Below, in pieces: positions 48,140-59,860 of a DNA stretch of 64,000 nt. Source of the DNA: Aselliscus stoliczkanus. Lineage: Eukaryota; Chordata; Mammalia; Chiroptera; Hipposideridae. Position 1 is the stretch's first letter. Every line of letters begins with the position of its first letter. Where the stretch lies: assembly GCA_033961575.1 (NCBI GenBank), contig CM066735.1:85625449-85689448 (forward strand), written 5' to 3'. The position numbers and the translations under genes were made by a program. The notes beneath the pieces were generated by a model that had not been told where the DNA came from, did no database searches, and was given only the letters and a program-made list of their open reading frames with translations.

Positions 48140-48452
48140 TCATCTAGCATTTACCATACTCTAATGCACATCCACCTCTCTTACTAGACCTTAAGCTGGT
48201 TGAGAAAATGAATTCGATTTTATTCTTAACCCTATATATTTTTCTTTTTTTTTAGCTGAGCCATCCTGCCTCCTGTAGGCAGCTCAGTGGCAACTCAGCT
48301 CGGGCTGGGCATCGAACCGCCGTTGCTCAGAGCTCAGCTCACACTCTTGAGGGAGCTCTTAACCAACTGAGCCACTCGGCCGGCCCTCGATTTTATTCTT
48401 TAGTCTCAAAACTTAGCACAACACCTGGAAGATAGAAGGCAGTCAGCATATA
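48140..48452 (+). repeat. L2 LINE 3' end, interrupted by a SINE
   Basis: 'ctcttactagaccttaagctggttgagaaaatg' before the SINE and 'tagtctcaaaacttagcacaacacctggaagatagaaggcagtcagcat' after it match the L2 3' terminus. A mariner relic begins directly at its end. Confidence 0.7.
48229..48386 (-). mobile_element. tRNA-derived SINE, third type
   Basis: Same type as 25854-26014. The plus strand shows 'tttagctgagccatcctgcctcctgtaggcagctcag', the B-box complement 'atcgaaccgccg', and the head complement ending cactcggccggcc. The target duplication tcgattttattctt is at 48214-48227 and 48387-48400. The tail contains extra sequence (about 48229-48245). Confidence 0.92.
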
Positions 48453-48872
48453 TATGAGGTGTGATCAAAAAATATGGTGAATGTTTAAATTAAAAAAAAT
48501 TATTATGGTAAAAGACATATTGCCATTAATCTCCCTCAGAATACTCTCCTTCGCTTCAAACACACTTATCCCATTGTTCTTGGATATGGATACTTATCTC
48601 ATTGTTCTTTCTGAAACAGTTTTAGAAATCCTCTTTTGTGAGTGTCTTTACTTCATCCTCCATCATGGCAATGCTCCATTCACACATTGCTTATGGTGTG
48701 GTAATTTCTGTCAAATAAAAAATTATGTTTTTTCCTCATCCACCTTATTCACTGGATCTGGCCCGTGATTTCTGGCTCTTCCTCAAAGTCAAAATGACCA
48801 GGAAAGGTAAATGTTTTGAATTGATTCAGGACATCGAGGCAGCCATGGCAGTGCAACTAGACACTAGGGGGT
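48453..48872. mobile_element. Mariner-type transposon remnant with an inverted core
   Basis: The left terminal repeat (tatgaggtgtgatcaaaaa) at 48453 is followed by the antisense C-terminal end of a mariner transposase to about 48650. The catalytic-core part is then in the sense direction (48651-48872). Visible core motifs are HHGNAP at 48661-48678 and PHPPYSLDLA at 48734-48763, with a frameshift between them. It ends FELIQDIEAAMAVQL. Mariner transposase cuts and pastes at TA sites. Here the first Asp of the HHDNAP motif is Gly, and the N-terminal part is not recognisable. No right terminal repeat was found. The copy is dead. Confidence 0.78.
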
Positions 48873-49164
48873 AACCAGTGCATCGTGGCACAGATTCATT
48901 TTCCTCGGCTCCTTTCACACACAAAGAAATTTGGGTTTCCATCTCATTATTTGTGAAAAATGTCAGATAGGATGAAACAGGACCAATGCTAGATGCTTGT
49001 GTGGTGATACAGAAAATAGTAACTATTGTCAAAGTTTTCTTAGGTAGACTTTTTGTTTCCTTGTCCTTCCACATCTTGTTTATTGGACACAATTGTCTTA
49101 TATTTTTATTATATATTATATGTATATTATTAATATGACATATATAGTTATGCTGTAAATATCA

Positions 49165-49365
49165 ATGGTAGCTCTCATTATTGAGGTCTTATTCTAAGCA
49201 CCTTATTAACCCACCTCAGCTGATGCTGAAAAAATGCTATGATGTGAATATTCTCTTCCCCATTTTGGAGGTTTAGAGAGGTTAAAATTTTCCCAAGGTG
49301 ATATAAGCTGCAGAGCTGGGTTCAAACACTCAGGTTCCCGACTCCAAAGTCTTTTTAGGGCCCAG
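49165..49365 (-). repeat. MIR SINE
   Basis: MIR complement: 'ttctaagcaccttattaaccca', 'ttccccattttggaggtttagagaggtt', 'ctgcagagctgggttcaaacactcaggt'. Confidence 0.78.
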
Positions 49366-49687
49366 ACCTTTTCTCTGAACTCTGTAGGGGATAGTGAGCA
49401 GCTGGAGAAGGTCTTGCTGTACTTGTGTGAGCAGCCTTTGTCCCCACAGGTTCTTCTCAGGCCATCAGCTCCACTCATCTCTTCACCTGTCTCTATGGCA
49501 ATCTTGTTTCCTGGAAGTAAGAGGGGTGTTGGAGGTGGCTTTCCATTGGGAGCCCAACTCAATGCTGTAGGTGCTGGTAGCTGAATTCTGGTGGCAGAGC
49601 CCATACCTGGGGTCAGGTGGGCTGTGGTCACTTGGCAAGTTGCCTCAGAAGGAGCTGCAGCATCGTCTAGAATAAGGAGCATGGGGT

Positions 49688-49845
49688 TCAGAGAGAAGAA
49701 AATGTGGTTTGTGTGTTTGCCTCACTATCTGCTAGTTACACCATCCTGAGCAAATCATGTAACCTCACGTGAGCCTCAGTTTTCTCACTTGGAACAGGAG
49801 TGAATGATACTTGTCTTGCCTTCCTGGGTTGCTCTGAAAATGGAA
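49688..49845 (+). repeat. MIR SINE
   Basis: 'gagcaaatcatgtaacctcacgtgagcctcagttttctcacttgg' is MIR core, followed by 'gatacttgtcttgccttcctgggttgct'. Confidence 0.82.
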
Positions 49846-50133
49846 CGACTTAACCTTGGGGAGACTGTTGGGTGAGTTGTAGTTTTGTAAACTGTTGGTC
49901 ATTTTTGTTAAGGATGTGGAGTGGTCTCCCTCGGGGGAAGGCTGCCATGGAGGAAGGGGATAATGTGGATGAAGGAGTGGAGGTAGGGTCCTGAGGATTG
50001 CAGCTGCCAAAAAAAATTTTGACATGTGCTGTTTTGTTGCTACAATTGTTGGGGGTGGGGAAATAGTTGACCAACGATGAAACAATGAAGTTATCGAGAA
50101 AGTGAAATTTTACCAATTGTGTATGAGAATGGC

Positions 50134-50134
50134 A

Positions 50135-50178
<44 letters not shown>

Positions 50179-50190
50179 AAAAAAGAAAAA
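50134..50190. repeat. (GAAA)n microsatellite
   Basis: Mostly perfect GAAA units ending in A-rich units. Confidence 0.96.
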
Positions 50191-50477
50191 GGAAATTTGT
50201 CAGTACTCATAAAGGGTATTACAGCACATGTAGTACATTCATTTATGACTTTAGGAGGATGGATTTCAGACAAGTTCTGTTTATAGCACACAAGTTATTG
50301 GAAGAAAATACTGAGATAATGGTTCACATAAATAAACTAGTTAATATTTAAAATATTTAGATGAATACTTAGAAAATTAAGGTAAATGTGTGTTAAGTTT
50401 GCCAACCCTGCAAGTTCTCAGGACATTCTGTTTCTTACATCTGTGTACCATGCAGAGGTGAGCTCAGGACAGGAGAA

Positions 50478-50665
50478 AGCATGGTGTGATGGAATACACA
50501 GTGTTCCTGTGTCTGGCAGCTCAGCCACTCCCTTGCTCTTGACCTTGCACAGAACTCTCCTCCTCCCCAAACCTCAATTTTCTCATCTGAAAAATGTGGG
50601 TGATGATACTTCTCGGGACTGTCAGGAGATTAAATGGATACAGTACTGAGCGGGGTTTGGCAAGT
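50478..50665 (+). repeat. MIR SINE
   Basis: 'agcatggtgtgatggaatacac', 'cctcaattttctcatctgaaaaatgtgggtgatgatact' and 'aggagattaaatggatacagtactgagc' are in MIR order. Confidence 0.85.
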
Positions 50666-51242
50666 GCTTTGCAGTTAACAAATTTCCTCTATGGGGATGG
50701 CTGGTGGCATGTCCTGGCATGAGATAAACCCTTAACCATAGTCAGCCCATCTGATTCTTCCTTCCTTGGAGTTCCTCACACCCTTGTCATCACTGGCCCC
50801 ACTGGGGCTGTCATGATGAAGCGGGCTTCCCTTTTGATCAGGAGCCACAGGTGGGAGTGTGTGCTGTCCTTGTCACTGCTTAAAGCTCAGGAGCAAATCC
50901 TGTGTGGGTCTCTGCCATCTGGGGAGTTTTATTCTGCAATCTTCGATGCTGGAATTTTTAATCAGGCCTGTTCTTGTCTTGGAGAGAAAGCTGTAACAAT
51001 GCAGCCAAAGGACAAACTGAGGAACTCCCTTGCATTTCCCAGCCAGGGCTTTCTTTGCATATAAACCAGAGCTCTTTCTCAGGCTGGCCTGCCTGTCAGG
51101 CCTTTGTAGCCTCAAGGGCTTTCCCCCTGGCATCTCACCGATTTTTATGAACAAGAAAGTGATCCGGCTGCATCATCTGTCACCCACTGATCCCAGGATT
51201 TCAGCCATAAATATATCTTGCTGTACAAACTGCTGCTTTCTC
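50666..51242. other. No recognised gene
   Basis: Non-coding sequence. Frames at 50813-51064 and 50873-51154 overlap antisense and show no motif. Confidence 0.4.
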
Positions 51243-51245
51243 CCT

Positions 51246-51700
51246 GTGTTAGTCAGGGTAGGCTAACTGCTGTAACAAACCATTTCCAAATTTTGGTGGC
51301 TTTGTACAATTGTTTATTTCTTGCCAATGTAAAGTCCAGTTGGGTGTTACTGGCCAGTGAGCAGTTTTCTGAGTGATCGTATCAGGATCCCGGCTCCTTA
51401 GGTCCTGTGTGTCTGCTCTGCTCCAAAGCCTTGGAATCTTCTTCCTTCAGCTGTGGGATGAGGAGGAACATGGAGTATTGAACATGGCAGGAGAGCAGGC
51501 GTGATCAGCTCCCCCTCTCCCCTCTGTCGCCTGGGTCCCTTCCATTTCAGTACATGCCAATCCAACTTCCACGTGCCGGGCTCACCACCTGAATCTCTTC
51601 CCTGAGGGTTTTTCTGGACACCTGAACCTCCTCTGCCCATGTGCATAGCAGGCCAGAAGTACCCAGGGATGAATTCATATCTTTCCAACAATGACTTGTG
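51246..51700 (+). mobile_element. Ancient LTR-like relic (family not assigned)
   Basis: 'gttagtcagggtaggctaactgctgtaacaaacca', 'ggtggctttgtacaattgtttatttcttgcc', 'gtaaagtccagttgggtgttactggccagtgagcagttt' follow a well-known mammalian relic order. The right edge is uncertain. Confidence 0.5.
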
Positions 51701-52136
51701 AGTGTCAGTGTAGAAATACCCCAGCTCCCTTGACCGGTAGGTGAGTTAGCTCTCGAGAGGAGGGCGGGTGAGTTCTGTGCTGTTTACCAGAGTTTGCCCT
51801 GCGATGAAGCTGCAGTGCCCATGGTGGTTGATTGCTTGGTAGCACACTCATTATTGGCTTTCTTCATTCCCCGCCTCCTGTCTCCACTCCGTCATTGGTG
51901 TTTCCCGAGACCACCTTCCAAATAAACGACCTGCTTGAGTGACTCTGTGGACTTTACTGGCACATGTAACTACAAGGTACATGGTTATTGCTGGTTTCAG
52001 ACGTGAATGGATTCAGGGTCCAAACACTGTCTCATATATGGTTTCTTTCATCTCTTGGCTCTGCTTCCTGATATACCAGCTTTCTTCTCAATGTCCAAGT
52101 TGTGGGAAGATGGTCGCAGTGGCTTCAAGTGTAATA

Positions 52137-52292
52137 CAGTAAAACTTTAGATTGTGAATAAAGTGGTTTGCGAGTGTTCTGCAAGATGAACCAACATTTC
52201 TAATACATATTAATGTGGTAAATGAGTGGTGTCTTGCAATATGAGTAGTTTGTTTTTGGAATGAATTATGCTCACAAACCAAGGTATTACTG
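52137..52292. mobile_element. Tigger/pogo-like MITE with TA target duplication
   Basis: The termini cagtaaaactttagattgtg and (complement) cagtaataccttggtttgtg are inverted repeats. TA flanks both ends (52135-52136 and 52293-52294). At 156 bp there is no coding capacity. Confidence 0.85.
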
Positions 52293-52294
52293 TA

Positions 52295-52702
52295 CTTTCT
52301 CCCCTTCAAACTGAAAGACAGAGAATGAAACACTTTCCCAAGTTAAAAAAAAAAAAATCTGATTGGTTTCAATTGGTTCAGATTGGGTGATGTGCCCATC
52401 CCTGAACCAATCACAGTGGAACTAGTTACACCATGGTGATTGGTTTACCTGGGCCATGTACTGCATGCCTTAGGCTAGTAGTATATCCCTATCTAACCTT
52501 GTGGACCAACATGGGGGACGCAGAGACCTTCAAACAAAAATAGAGACTGTTGTCAGAAGAGGGGGACGGACGTTGGAGAGGCAAAAAGCAGATGTCTCTG
52601 AAAATCCCTTCTATTTCTGGGAGTCTCTGGTTTCTAACCATGGTCATGTTTTTGCTAAAATGTTTCTAAGAGATTTAAATGGTTGGTAATGTGGACAATA
52701 AG
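52295..52702. other. No recognised gene
   Basis: It contains a 'tgcccatccctgaaccaatcac' segment typical of older LTR relics, but edges cannot be set. Nothing else was identified. Confidence 0.35.
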
Positions 52703-52850
52703 GTGTTGGAATCAGGAGTCCCATGTTCTAGTCCTCATTCCACCAGCTGTGACTGAGTGAGTTACTTCTCCTCTCAGAGCCTCAGCATCCTCACCTATAA
52801 AATGAAGCATTTGGACACTTTTCTCTAGGACCTTGTCCAGCCCTGATGTG
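52703..52850 (+). repeat. MIR-like SINE
   Basis: 'ttggaatcaggagtcccatgttctagtcctcattccaccagctgtgact' then 'cctcagcatcctcacctataaaatgaagcatttggac' matches MIR/MIR3 order. Confidence 0.82.
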
Positions 52851-53789
52851 CTGAAATTCTTTGAAGCCTGTATTGTTCAATTAAATGCCCATCCACAAAG
52901 GAGAGTCAGTCAAATGCAATTTTCCCACTGGAACCAAAGCTTTATAAATGTAAGACATCAATGTAAATTCCTTCCTGTTTTTTTATTTTTTTATTTTTTT
53001 GTACTTATTAGGATACCAAAGTGCTATATTTTAACTAGGATTTTTACAGCCCTCTTGCAGTGAATCTTGCAGTGAACTGATACTGTTGTATTTGGGACCA
53101 CATCCTGTATTTCCATAACAACAGGCTGGATAAACCTTAAGTACAGAAAAGTGATGATTGTTAATATAGAATTTACTAGAAACCTATTCTTCTAAACATT
53201 TTGCCCTTCCTTTAAAAAAAATGTCTTATTGAGAAAAATTTAATTCATTTGATCATGATTTGGTTTCTATTGACTCATCATTTTTTTCTCAACAGAAATG
53301 ATGTAACTTCCAAAAAGTATGTAAGGAGTAACTTTGACATTCTTTTCTGCCAACAAATTGAAAATCACATTTTATTTTCCTCCAGAACAAATGGATTTTA
53401 AGCTCGAAGTTTCTTAGACCATAGATATGAATGCTTGGGTTTGAACACAGTAAACTGCCTTCTTGGTTAAGAGGGGAGGCAAAGGCACACCCCAGTTGGA
53501 ACACATTATAGCAGTTGTTTATGGTGGTGTCTTTTTTGATGGGTGGGTTCCCTTGTCATATTTAGACCATCTTCGTTGGGGGGAGTCCTTGCTGACTTCA
53601 CCTCTGGATGACCTTGTGGTGTTTCCTTCCATTCCATGTCTGAATGCAGCGTGGCTCTGTTGACAGAGACCTCTACTGCCTCTTCCACCAGGTGTGTAAG
53701 AGCAAAGACTCATGTGTCCTTGCCCACTCAGCTCTGTGTAAGAAGTAGGCATGTGAAGGTTAGTGGGGAAACTGGTGGGGAAGAGACTA
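52851..53789. other. No recognised gene or repeat
   Basis: Non-coding sequence. Overlapping frames at 53463-53752 on both strands carry no known motif. Confidence 0.4.
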
Positions 53790-53920
53790 GAAAGCTGGAA
53801 CTCAGAGACCTAGGATCTGGCTTGTTCTGACAGTATCTGGCTGTGCAATCCAGTGGAAGCCACAGACCCCATTTGTGCCTTAGTTTGCTCAGCTGTAAAA
53901 TGGGGACATTGAACTACATC
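53790..53920 (+). repeat. MIR-like SINE
   Basis: 'tatctggctgtgcaatccag' and 'gtgccttagtttgctcagctgtaaaatggggacattgaac' is MIR/MIR3 core. Confidence 0.78.
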
Positions 53921-54039
53921 AGTGGTTCTCAGCTGTCACATAGAGAATGAGCCCCACTCAAATGGTTACTTGTGTGTAGATATAAATTTCAGTACATCAA
54001 TTTGGATTTGCAAGAAATTTATTTATTTTCCCTCTAACT

Positions 54040-54565
54040 TTTTTGGACAGAACTTGTATGCTAAAAATGGCTGTGACAATGTTTCTGGTTCCATATGCAA
54101 TATCAGGACTTGCTCTTCCTTCGTCAAGAGGTGGAGCATCTGTCTCCTCCCTGTGACATTGGGTAGGCTTTTGTGACTTCCTCAACCATCAGAGTATGGC
54201 AAAGTAATCCTATGTGACTTTTGAGCCCAAGTCTTAGAAAGCAGAACAGCTTCTGCCTGGCTTTCTCACTCCAGCTACTGTGAGGCTTCGGTGCTGGAGA
54301 CAGAGGTGCCCGAGGAGTGCCAGCTGTTGCAGCCCCAGCTGTTGGAGTTGTCCAGGCCAGTCACCAGTCACGCGAGTGAGCCAGTGTCCAGCAGACTCTT
54401 GCCCTAGCTACTGCCTGCCTGATATGTGAGAGACCTGAATGTAAACCACCTTGCTGAGCCCAGCCAACCCCCAGGAATGTGTAGGATAAAAGTGAAATAA
54501 GTGGTGTTGCTGTAAGCCACTAGTTCAGGATGGCTTTTTATGCAGCAATGCAAAACCGAACAACT
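54040..54565 (+). mobile_element. MaLR (MLT1-like) LTR relic
   Basis: 'ggtaggcttttgtgacttcctcaaccatcagagtatggc', 'gcttctgcctggctttctcactcc', 'gcccagccaacccccaggaatgtg', and a terminal 'gtaagccactagttcaggatggctttttatgcagcaatgcaaaaccgaac' give a full MLT1-like order. Confidence 0.7.
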
Positions 54566-55148
54566 GCTATATCAAATTCTCATGCCACTGGGTGATAGGA
54601 ATAAAGCTCAGCCATTTCAGCATGCTGAATTTCTATGGAATTGTCTGTATCGGAAGGCGTGACTTTGTGTTTTGCCATCAGGGAGACATCTGGTCATGTT
54701 GTCCTTCATGTTATTGTCTACCTATGTGGTGTCCACTGAGGCTTTTTGTTCCTGTCTAGTCTGTAGTTATCAGTCCATGGCAGTCACTTTTGTCTTTCCT
54801 TCTACCTAAACATGAGAAATTTTCAAGTCTATTAACATTTGGAACTATACCCATGCCATTTTCAGGCTCAGAGGATACATTCTACCATTCAGAGTGGGCT
54901 TTTGGAAACTCCACACCCCTGTGCCTCTTGAGGGCAAAAGTACATTTTTGCAGCACCTGCCCCACTATGTCACACAAGCAAGTCTGTGAGGCTCGCTGAG
55001 ATGGGCTCCCAAACCAGTATTTTTCAGATTTTCGGGCTGTATTCCCTGAGGGAGTCATCAAATCAATCTAGTAGTTTACAATCAGCATTGAAAATAATTT
55101 CAAAAGAGTAGAAGACAATTGAAAGGAAAATATCAGAGTAGATCACAC

Positions 55149-55490
55149 ATAGTTCAGGGAACTGTGATGGTTAATTATGTGTCAACTTGGCTAGATCAGG
55201 GTGCCGAGGTATCAGTCAGAAATGTCTGGATGTTGCTGTGAAGGTATTTTTTAGGTGAGGTTAACACTTAAATCAGTCGAGTTTGCCTAAAGCAGATTAC
55301 CCCCGTAATGTGGGTAGACCTTATCCAGTCAGTTGAAGGCCTGAAGAAAAAGACCAACCTCATCTGAAGAAGAGGGGATTCTGCCTGCAGTCTTTGGATT
55401 CAAACTGCACTGTCAACTCCTCCCTGGGTCACCAGCCTTCTGTGTACTCTGTAGAGTTTACACACACACAGACACACACACACACACACA

Positions 55491-55541
<51 letters not shown>

Positions 55542-55575
55542 TTAGTTCCGCTTCTCGGGAGAACCTGACTAATAG
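55149..55575 (+). mobile_element. Ancient LTR-like relic with CA expansion
   Basis: 'gtgatggttaattatgtgtcaacttggctagatcagg', 'taacacttaaatcagtcgagtttgcctaaagcagattaccc', 'gtgggtagaccttatccagtcagttgaaggcctgaa', and a terminal 'ttccgcttctcgggagaacctgactaatag' follow a common mammalian element end to end. A (CA)n array has expanded within it. Confidence 0.65.
55460..55539. repeat. (CA)n microsatellite
   Basis: 80 bp of CA units with GA interruptions near 55471 and 55491. Confidence 0.97.
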
Positions 55576-55579
55576 CTAT

Positions 55580-57730
55580 TTCTTTTTTGAGTCTATGGTT
55601 TCTTTTATATACACATCCACATGTACTGAGTTGTTATGTATTGCACGCTTCTTACTGTGAATCAGGCAAAATGTTTGCAAGATACCATCTCACTGTAGCA
55701 TACCCTCATGCATTTCTTTTGCTCCTTTTCATGCTGGATTATTGTCTTCTCTTTAGGGTCCTCCCAGAGCTGTTGGCTCTCCCAAGTATCTCCAGGTTTT
55801 TTTGTTTGTTTGTTTCTGTTTATCATGCCCTCCCTCCTTTCCTGGGATGCAGCAGGGCAGACAAATAGTGAGGGAATAGACCAAGGTGGTGGAAGAGGGA
55901 TTAAGACACAGGATTCCTTATCTGGTTCCTCCATTCTTCTGACATTACCCCCTTTCCCCACTTTCTTCCCATTCCTCATGTCTTCAGAAATCTTTTCAAA
56001 CTGAGTGGTTATGATTGGGGTCCCACTAGTTAGTTGCCAGCAGGGCAGACTTGGACCAGGGACTTTTCCTCTTGAGCCTCAGGTTTTATTATCTGTACCA
56101 CAGGGAAATTAGTGTATGCCTCGTGCTAATATCGTGCAACTGAACTGAAACAAACTGGGTCTGACACATCTTAAAGCTTCACCATATTTTACTTTTCTTT
56201 CTTACCTACAACTTGGATCAATGTGTTGGTCTTCCCTGATGACTAAGATTCTTCTGGGGAGGAACCCCATCTGAATCTTTTACTATGATAGCATGTAATA
56301 GGCACTTTGTATTTATCAAGCTAAAATTCTCAGTCCAAGTCTTCATGACTTCCTTGGCCTTTTGACTCCTATTTGCTGATTTAAGAACTCTGAGCCTGCC
56401 ATATTGGGAATTGTGCCTAACCTCCTATGAGTAAAATATGCGAAGCCCAACTGATACTAGACACATATCCCACACAAAAACTACCAATGAAAGTGACCCC
56501 AACGTTTCCAGGAATGCCTCTGTATCAGAGTCTTCTCTTCTGAGACTGGAGGTAGGAGAGAGGATTACATGCAAAGCAAAAGTTACAGGAACCCTCTTGA
56601 GCAGCATCCTGGATTAACTCCAGCTGATACTTGCCCATCGCTGGGCCAATATCTCTATTGACCACCTACAAATTTATCAGGGTTCTATCTAGTTAGTAAA
56701 ATAAAAAGCTTAACCTTTTCCAGTTTAGTTGGGAAGCAGAGAATGATAGGTGAGGACTGGTTGACTGAAGACAGTTGACTTCACACGTCCTCTTAGCAGA
56801 TATACACCAAGGTGGGCTTTGTGTAAATAACACCATGGGAGAAAGGAATACCCTCCTGTCTGTAGCTGGGTGGCACCTTCTCTGCTTTCCTGGAAAGGCT
56901 TGTTTCTGCCTATTTAGATGGAAAGGCAGTTACGAATGGTATATAAATTTGTGTCCAATGCTGACACATTGCTGGTGTTCAATAAATGAAAAATAGTATT
57001 TCATTGTGGATCATTGGTCTGTGCCCTAGAATTAACATTATTACTGTCTTTTCTGCATTCGCCATCCCACAGTCACTCATAGCAAATGTGAAATGATTAA
57101 CATAATAAACCCTTTGAAAATTATATCTACCGGCTTAAATAGCTTTGCCATATATACAAATGCTTTGGTGAATGAATTTCATTATAGTTTACATCTAGTT
57201 TCATTTTGATAAAAGAGCATTGTTTAGCTATGGAATGACCAAATACCCCTTTCCACATGTCCTGTGAGAAACGCAGCCAACAGACTGTTGTGTTTACACA
57301 GTGTCAGTTTTCCCTAGGAGGGAGCCCAAAGTAGGTCATGTGCATTTCATTGATCTCTTCAGCATCCTCAGGTTAATACAAAGAAATCCTCCTACTTTTG
57401 GAGGTAGTTCCCTCCTCTTTTCTCCGTGATCTTTTCTCCTCATTCCTGACTCTCCTCCAGCTTCCACTTCCCACAACTAACTTTCGTAGTTTTCCTCTAC
57501 TCACTTTCCTCCTTCCTTCCTTTGTCCTTTTATTTTCAGAATGGCTGTCTCCTTTAACAGGGTTTGATTTACTGGGCAGCTCCTGTGCCAACACATCAGG
57601 TGAGGATCACTAGGGAAATAAGCATTGGTTTATGGTTGTAGTGCAGCTTTAATAGCCAAGCTATCCATTGGAATGTGTAAATGACATACAGTCAGATAAA
57701 GAAGTAGATTCCATCAGTGTTGCTTTCATA
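55580..57730. other. No recognised gene
   Basis: Non-coding sequence, possibly with a faint L2 fragment near 56255-56320. Antisense pairs of frames (55662-56004 and 57373-57613) have no motif. Confidence 0.35.
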
Positions 57731-57832
57731 GGAAGGGAGGGAGGAAGGGAGGAAGGGAGGACAAGAGGAACGAAGAAAGGAAAGAAGGAAGGAAGAAAGG
57801 AAGGAAGGAAGGAAGGAAGGAAGGAAGGAAAA
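57731..57832. repeat. (GGAA)n polypurine array
   Basis: Degenerate GGGA/GGAA/GAAA units become pure GGAA toward the right end. Confidence 0.95.
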
Positions 57833-59555
57833 TTTAGCATAAGAATCTAAATATGCTTTACTACATTTGCTTTTAGCATCAAAGATCATTACAATAGAGA
57901 GCAAGATTTCATGAAACAGTACCAGATAGAGGTTGACACATCCTTTCCAAAAACTCACTGTGATTTATTCCTCCCCAACTTGCTTTTGTATTTTCTAAGT
58001 TTGCAGTAACCTTTCCCCAATGCTTTTTGTAAGGTTGCCTCTCTGTCTCTGTGCCATCATGACTTCTGAAGGACTGCCCACAGTAGAAAGGCCTGTTTGA
58101 CATGAGGATTTATCATTTATGCCCTATCCCTCATGTTTCTGCTAGTCTCCTCTCGCGACGTCTGGGCACCAAGTCCTCTTCCCTTCATTTTTCCTCTTTA
58201 TCGGAGGGATGGCCTTCAATCACTCTGCGAGCTGGAGTCACTGTGCAGTGCCCACAATGGTGTTTGGCCTGCAAAGGAGCCTCTCAACTAAGTTTCTTTT
58301 TTTCTAAAGCCAGAGGAACACCTCAGCCATTCTGTTCTGGTTTCCCCTTTCCCATGGGTCCCTATATTCCCATGATACCTTCTCAACATGTACACACACA
58401 ACTTTGTATTTTTCCCATTAGAAAAACTATTCTTCCTTAGCAGCACCAGTTCTGAGAGGCACTGTCTTTGATTTTAAAATGGTTTAGCATAGAATGATTG
58501 ACGTCTGTCCATTTTAAAGGACAGCAAACCCATTTACTTCCTTTCTCAAATTTCTTAAAGTGACCCTGCCCCTCCCAAATGTTAAAACCAAACCAAACCC
58601 CATTAAACTGTGGTTTCCCACTTACACTTTTAATAAGAACAAAAGAAAACTGTATTAAGCTATAGGTAACAGGAATACAACATTTTAACTTACAAATTTG
58701 TGACTGCCATTTCCTTTTATGACCATCAAAAGATAGAAGATTCTATTGTGGGATGCCCTCGGTTGCACAGAAACCAGTGGCTCTGTGAGGATGTCTCTGC
58801 TAACAAGTAAGAGAAACCTGATTCGAGTGGGCTTGAACAGGATTTGTGCCCTCATGTTTCTGAAGCTCCCTGAGGAGGATGGGCCCCTGGGGTTCCAGCA
58901 CTGCTCCTCGGGACTCTGTTTTGTTCTGCTTCAGACTCTCACCCTGTGACTGCATGGTTGTCAATAGCAACTGCTCCTTCCTTGGGGGAGGAAGGTTCTG
59001 CTTACTCATCCATGGAGGTGAGGCAGGAAGGGATGAACAGTAAGACAAGTGGTGGGGAGGCTAAGAGGGCTGACACAGCAGAGACTGGGGCCAGACAGTG
59101 GATGGCAGAGGAGAGAAGGGAGGCCGCCCAGACTGACATAGAAAGAGAATTTTCTGGACTTAGGATGAAAGAGAAGAGGTACTTTAGGGCACCAGCCCTA
59201 ATCTTGAAGATATTGGCAGCCAGAGAAACAGGAAAGGAAAGCCGAAAGAAGTTTAGCTTCGTGTTATAAATGTACACTCCTTTGGTATTTTCATGAAAGA
59301 CTGTAAATTAAGATTTACATTGATTTTCGATGATTTGGGTTACTGGAGTACTACCGACACTAAAGGTTAGTTTGCTCAGTGAATCTCTGGCCATTCTTCA
59401 TGATAGAAAGGTTAATAATTTATCACCCAAACAGAGACACTTGAGGCTGAGAGAGGACCCTATTAATGGTTATGTTGGCACTACCAGTGCAAACCAAGAC
59501 ATGATTTATTCCAACATTTGATAAAACATTTTAGTTAAGAGATGCTGCCATCTTA
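57833..59555. other. No recognised gene or repeat
   Basis: Non-coding sequence. The frames at 58102-58440 and 58946-59277 lack domains. Confidence 0.4.
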
Positions 59556-59860
59556 CTGGAAGGTGGGATACTCAAACTTCTAGCCTCCCTTGTACCTAGG
59601 GTGGTCACATGTTATAGTTCTGGTGCATAAGATAGAGGCAGAAATCCCTGAAGAGGACTTGCCTTCCTAAATAAATCAGCACCAGGGAAACACTCTGGCT
59701 TCTATCCATTCCTCCTGCTTGGACTACACACATGGTACCTAGAGATGCATCAGCATTGCATGAACGCTAGAATGAAAGCCAAATGCCCAGGATCATAAAG
59801 AGAAAGATGGAAGGTCCCTGGATACTGATGATTTCATGACCTGCTGCACAGGCCTGGCCC
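59556..59860 (+). mobile_element. MaLR-like LTR relic
   Basis: 'tctagcctcccttgtacctagggtggtcacatgttatagttctggtgcataag' resembles MLT1-type LTR interior. Both ends are unclear. Confidence 0.4.

Noticed and set aside
48826..49092. 88-codon minus-strand frame beside the mariner relic, considered as its missing N-terminal half
   Set aside because: I could not recognise mariner helix-turn-helix or core motifs in it, so it is left unassigned.
49206..49682. 158-codon minus-strand frame, the longest outside L1
   Set aside because: It overlaps a MIR and shows no recognisable domain, signal peptide or splice context. A chance frame is more likely.
55394..55660. 88-codon frame rich in Thr-His repeats
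   Set aside because: Translation of the (CA)n microsatellite.
57668..57850. Lys/Glu/Gly-rich frame
   Set aside because: Translation of the degenerate (GGAA)n array.
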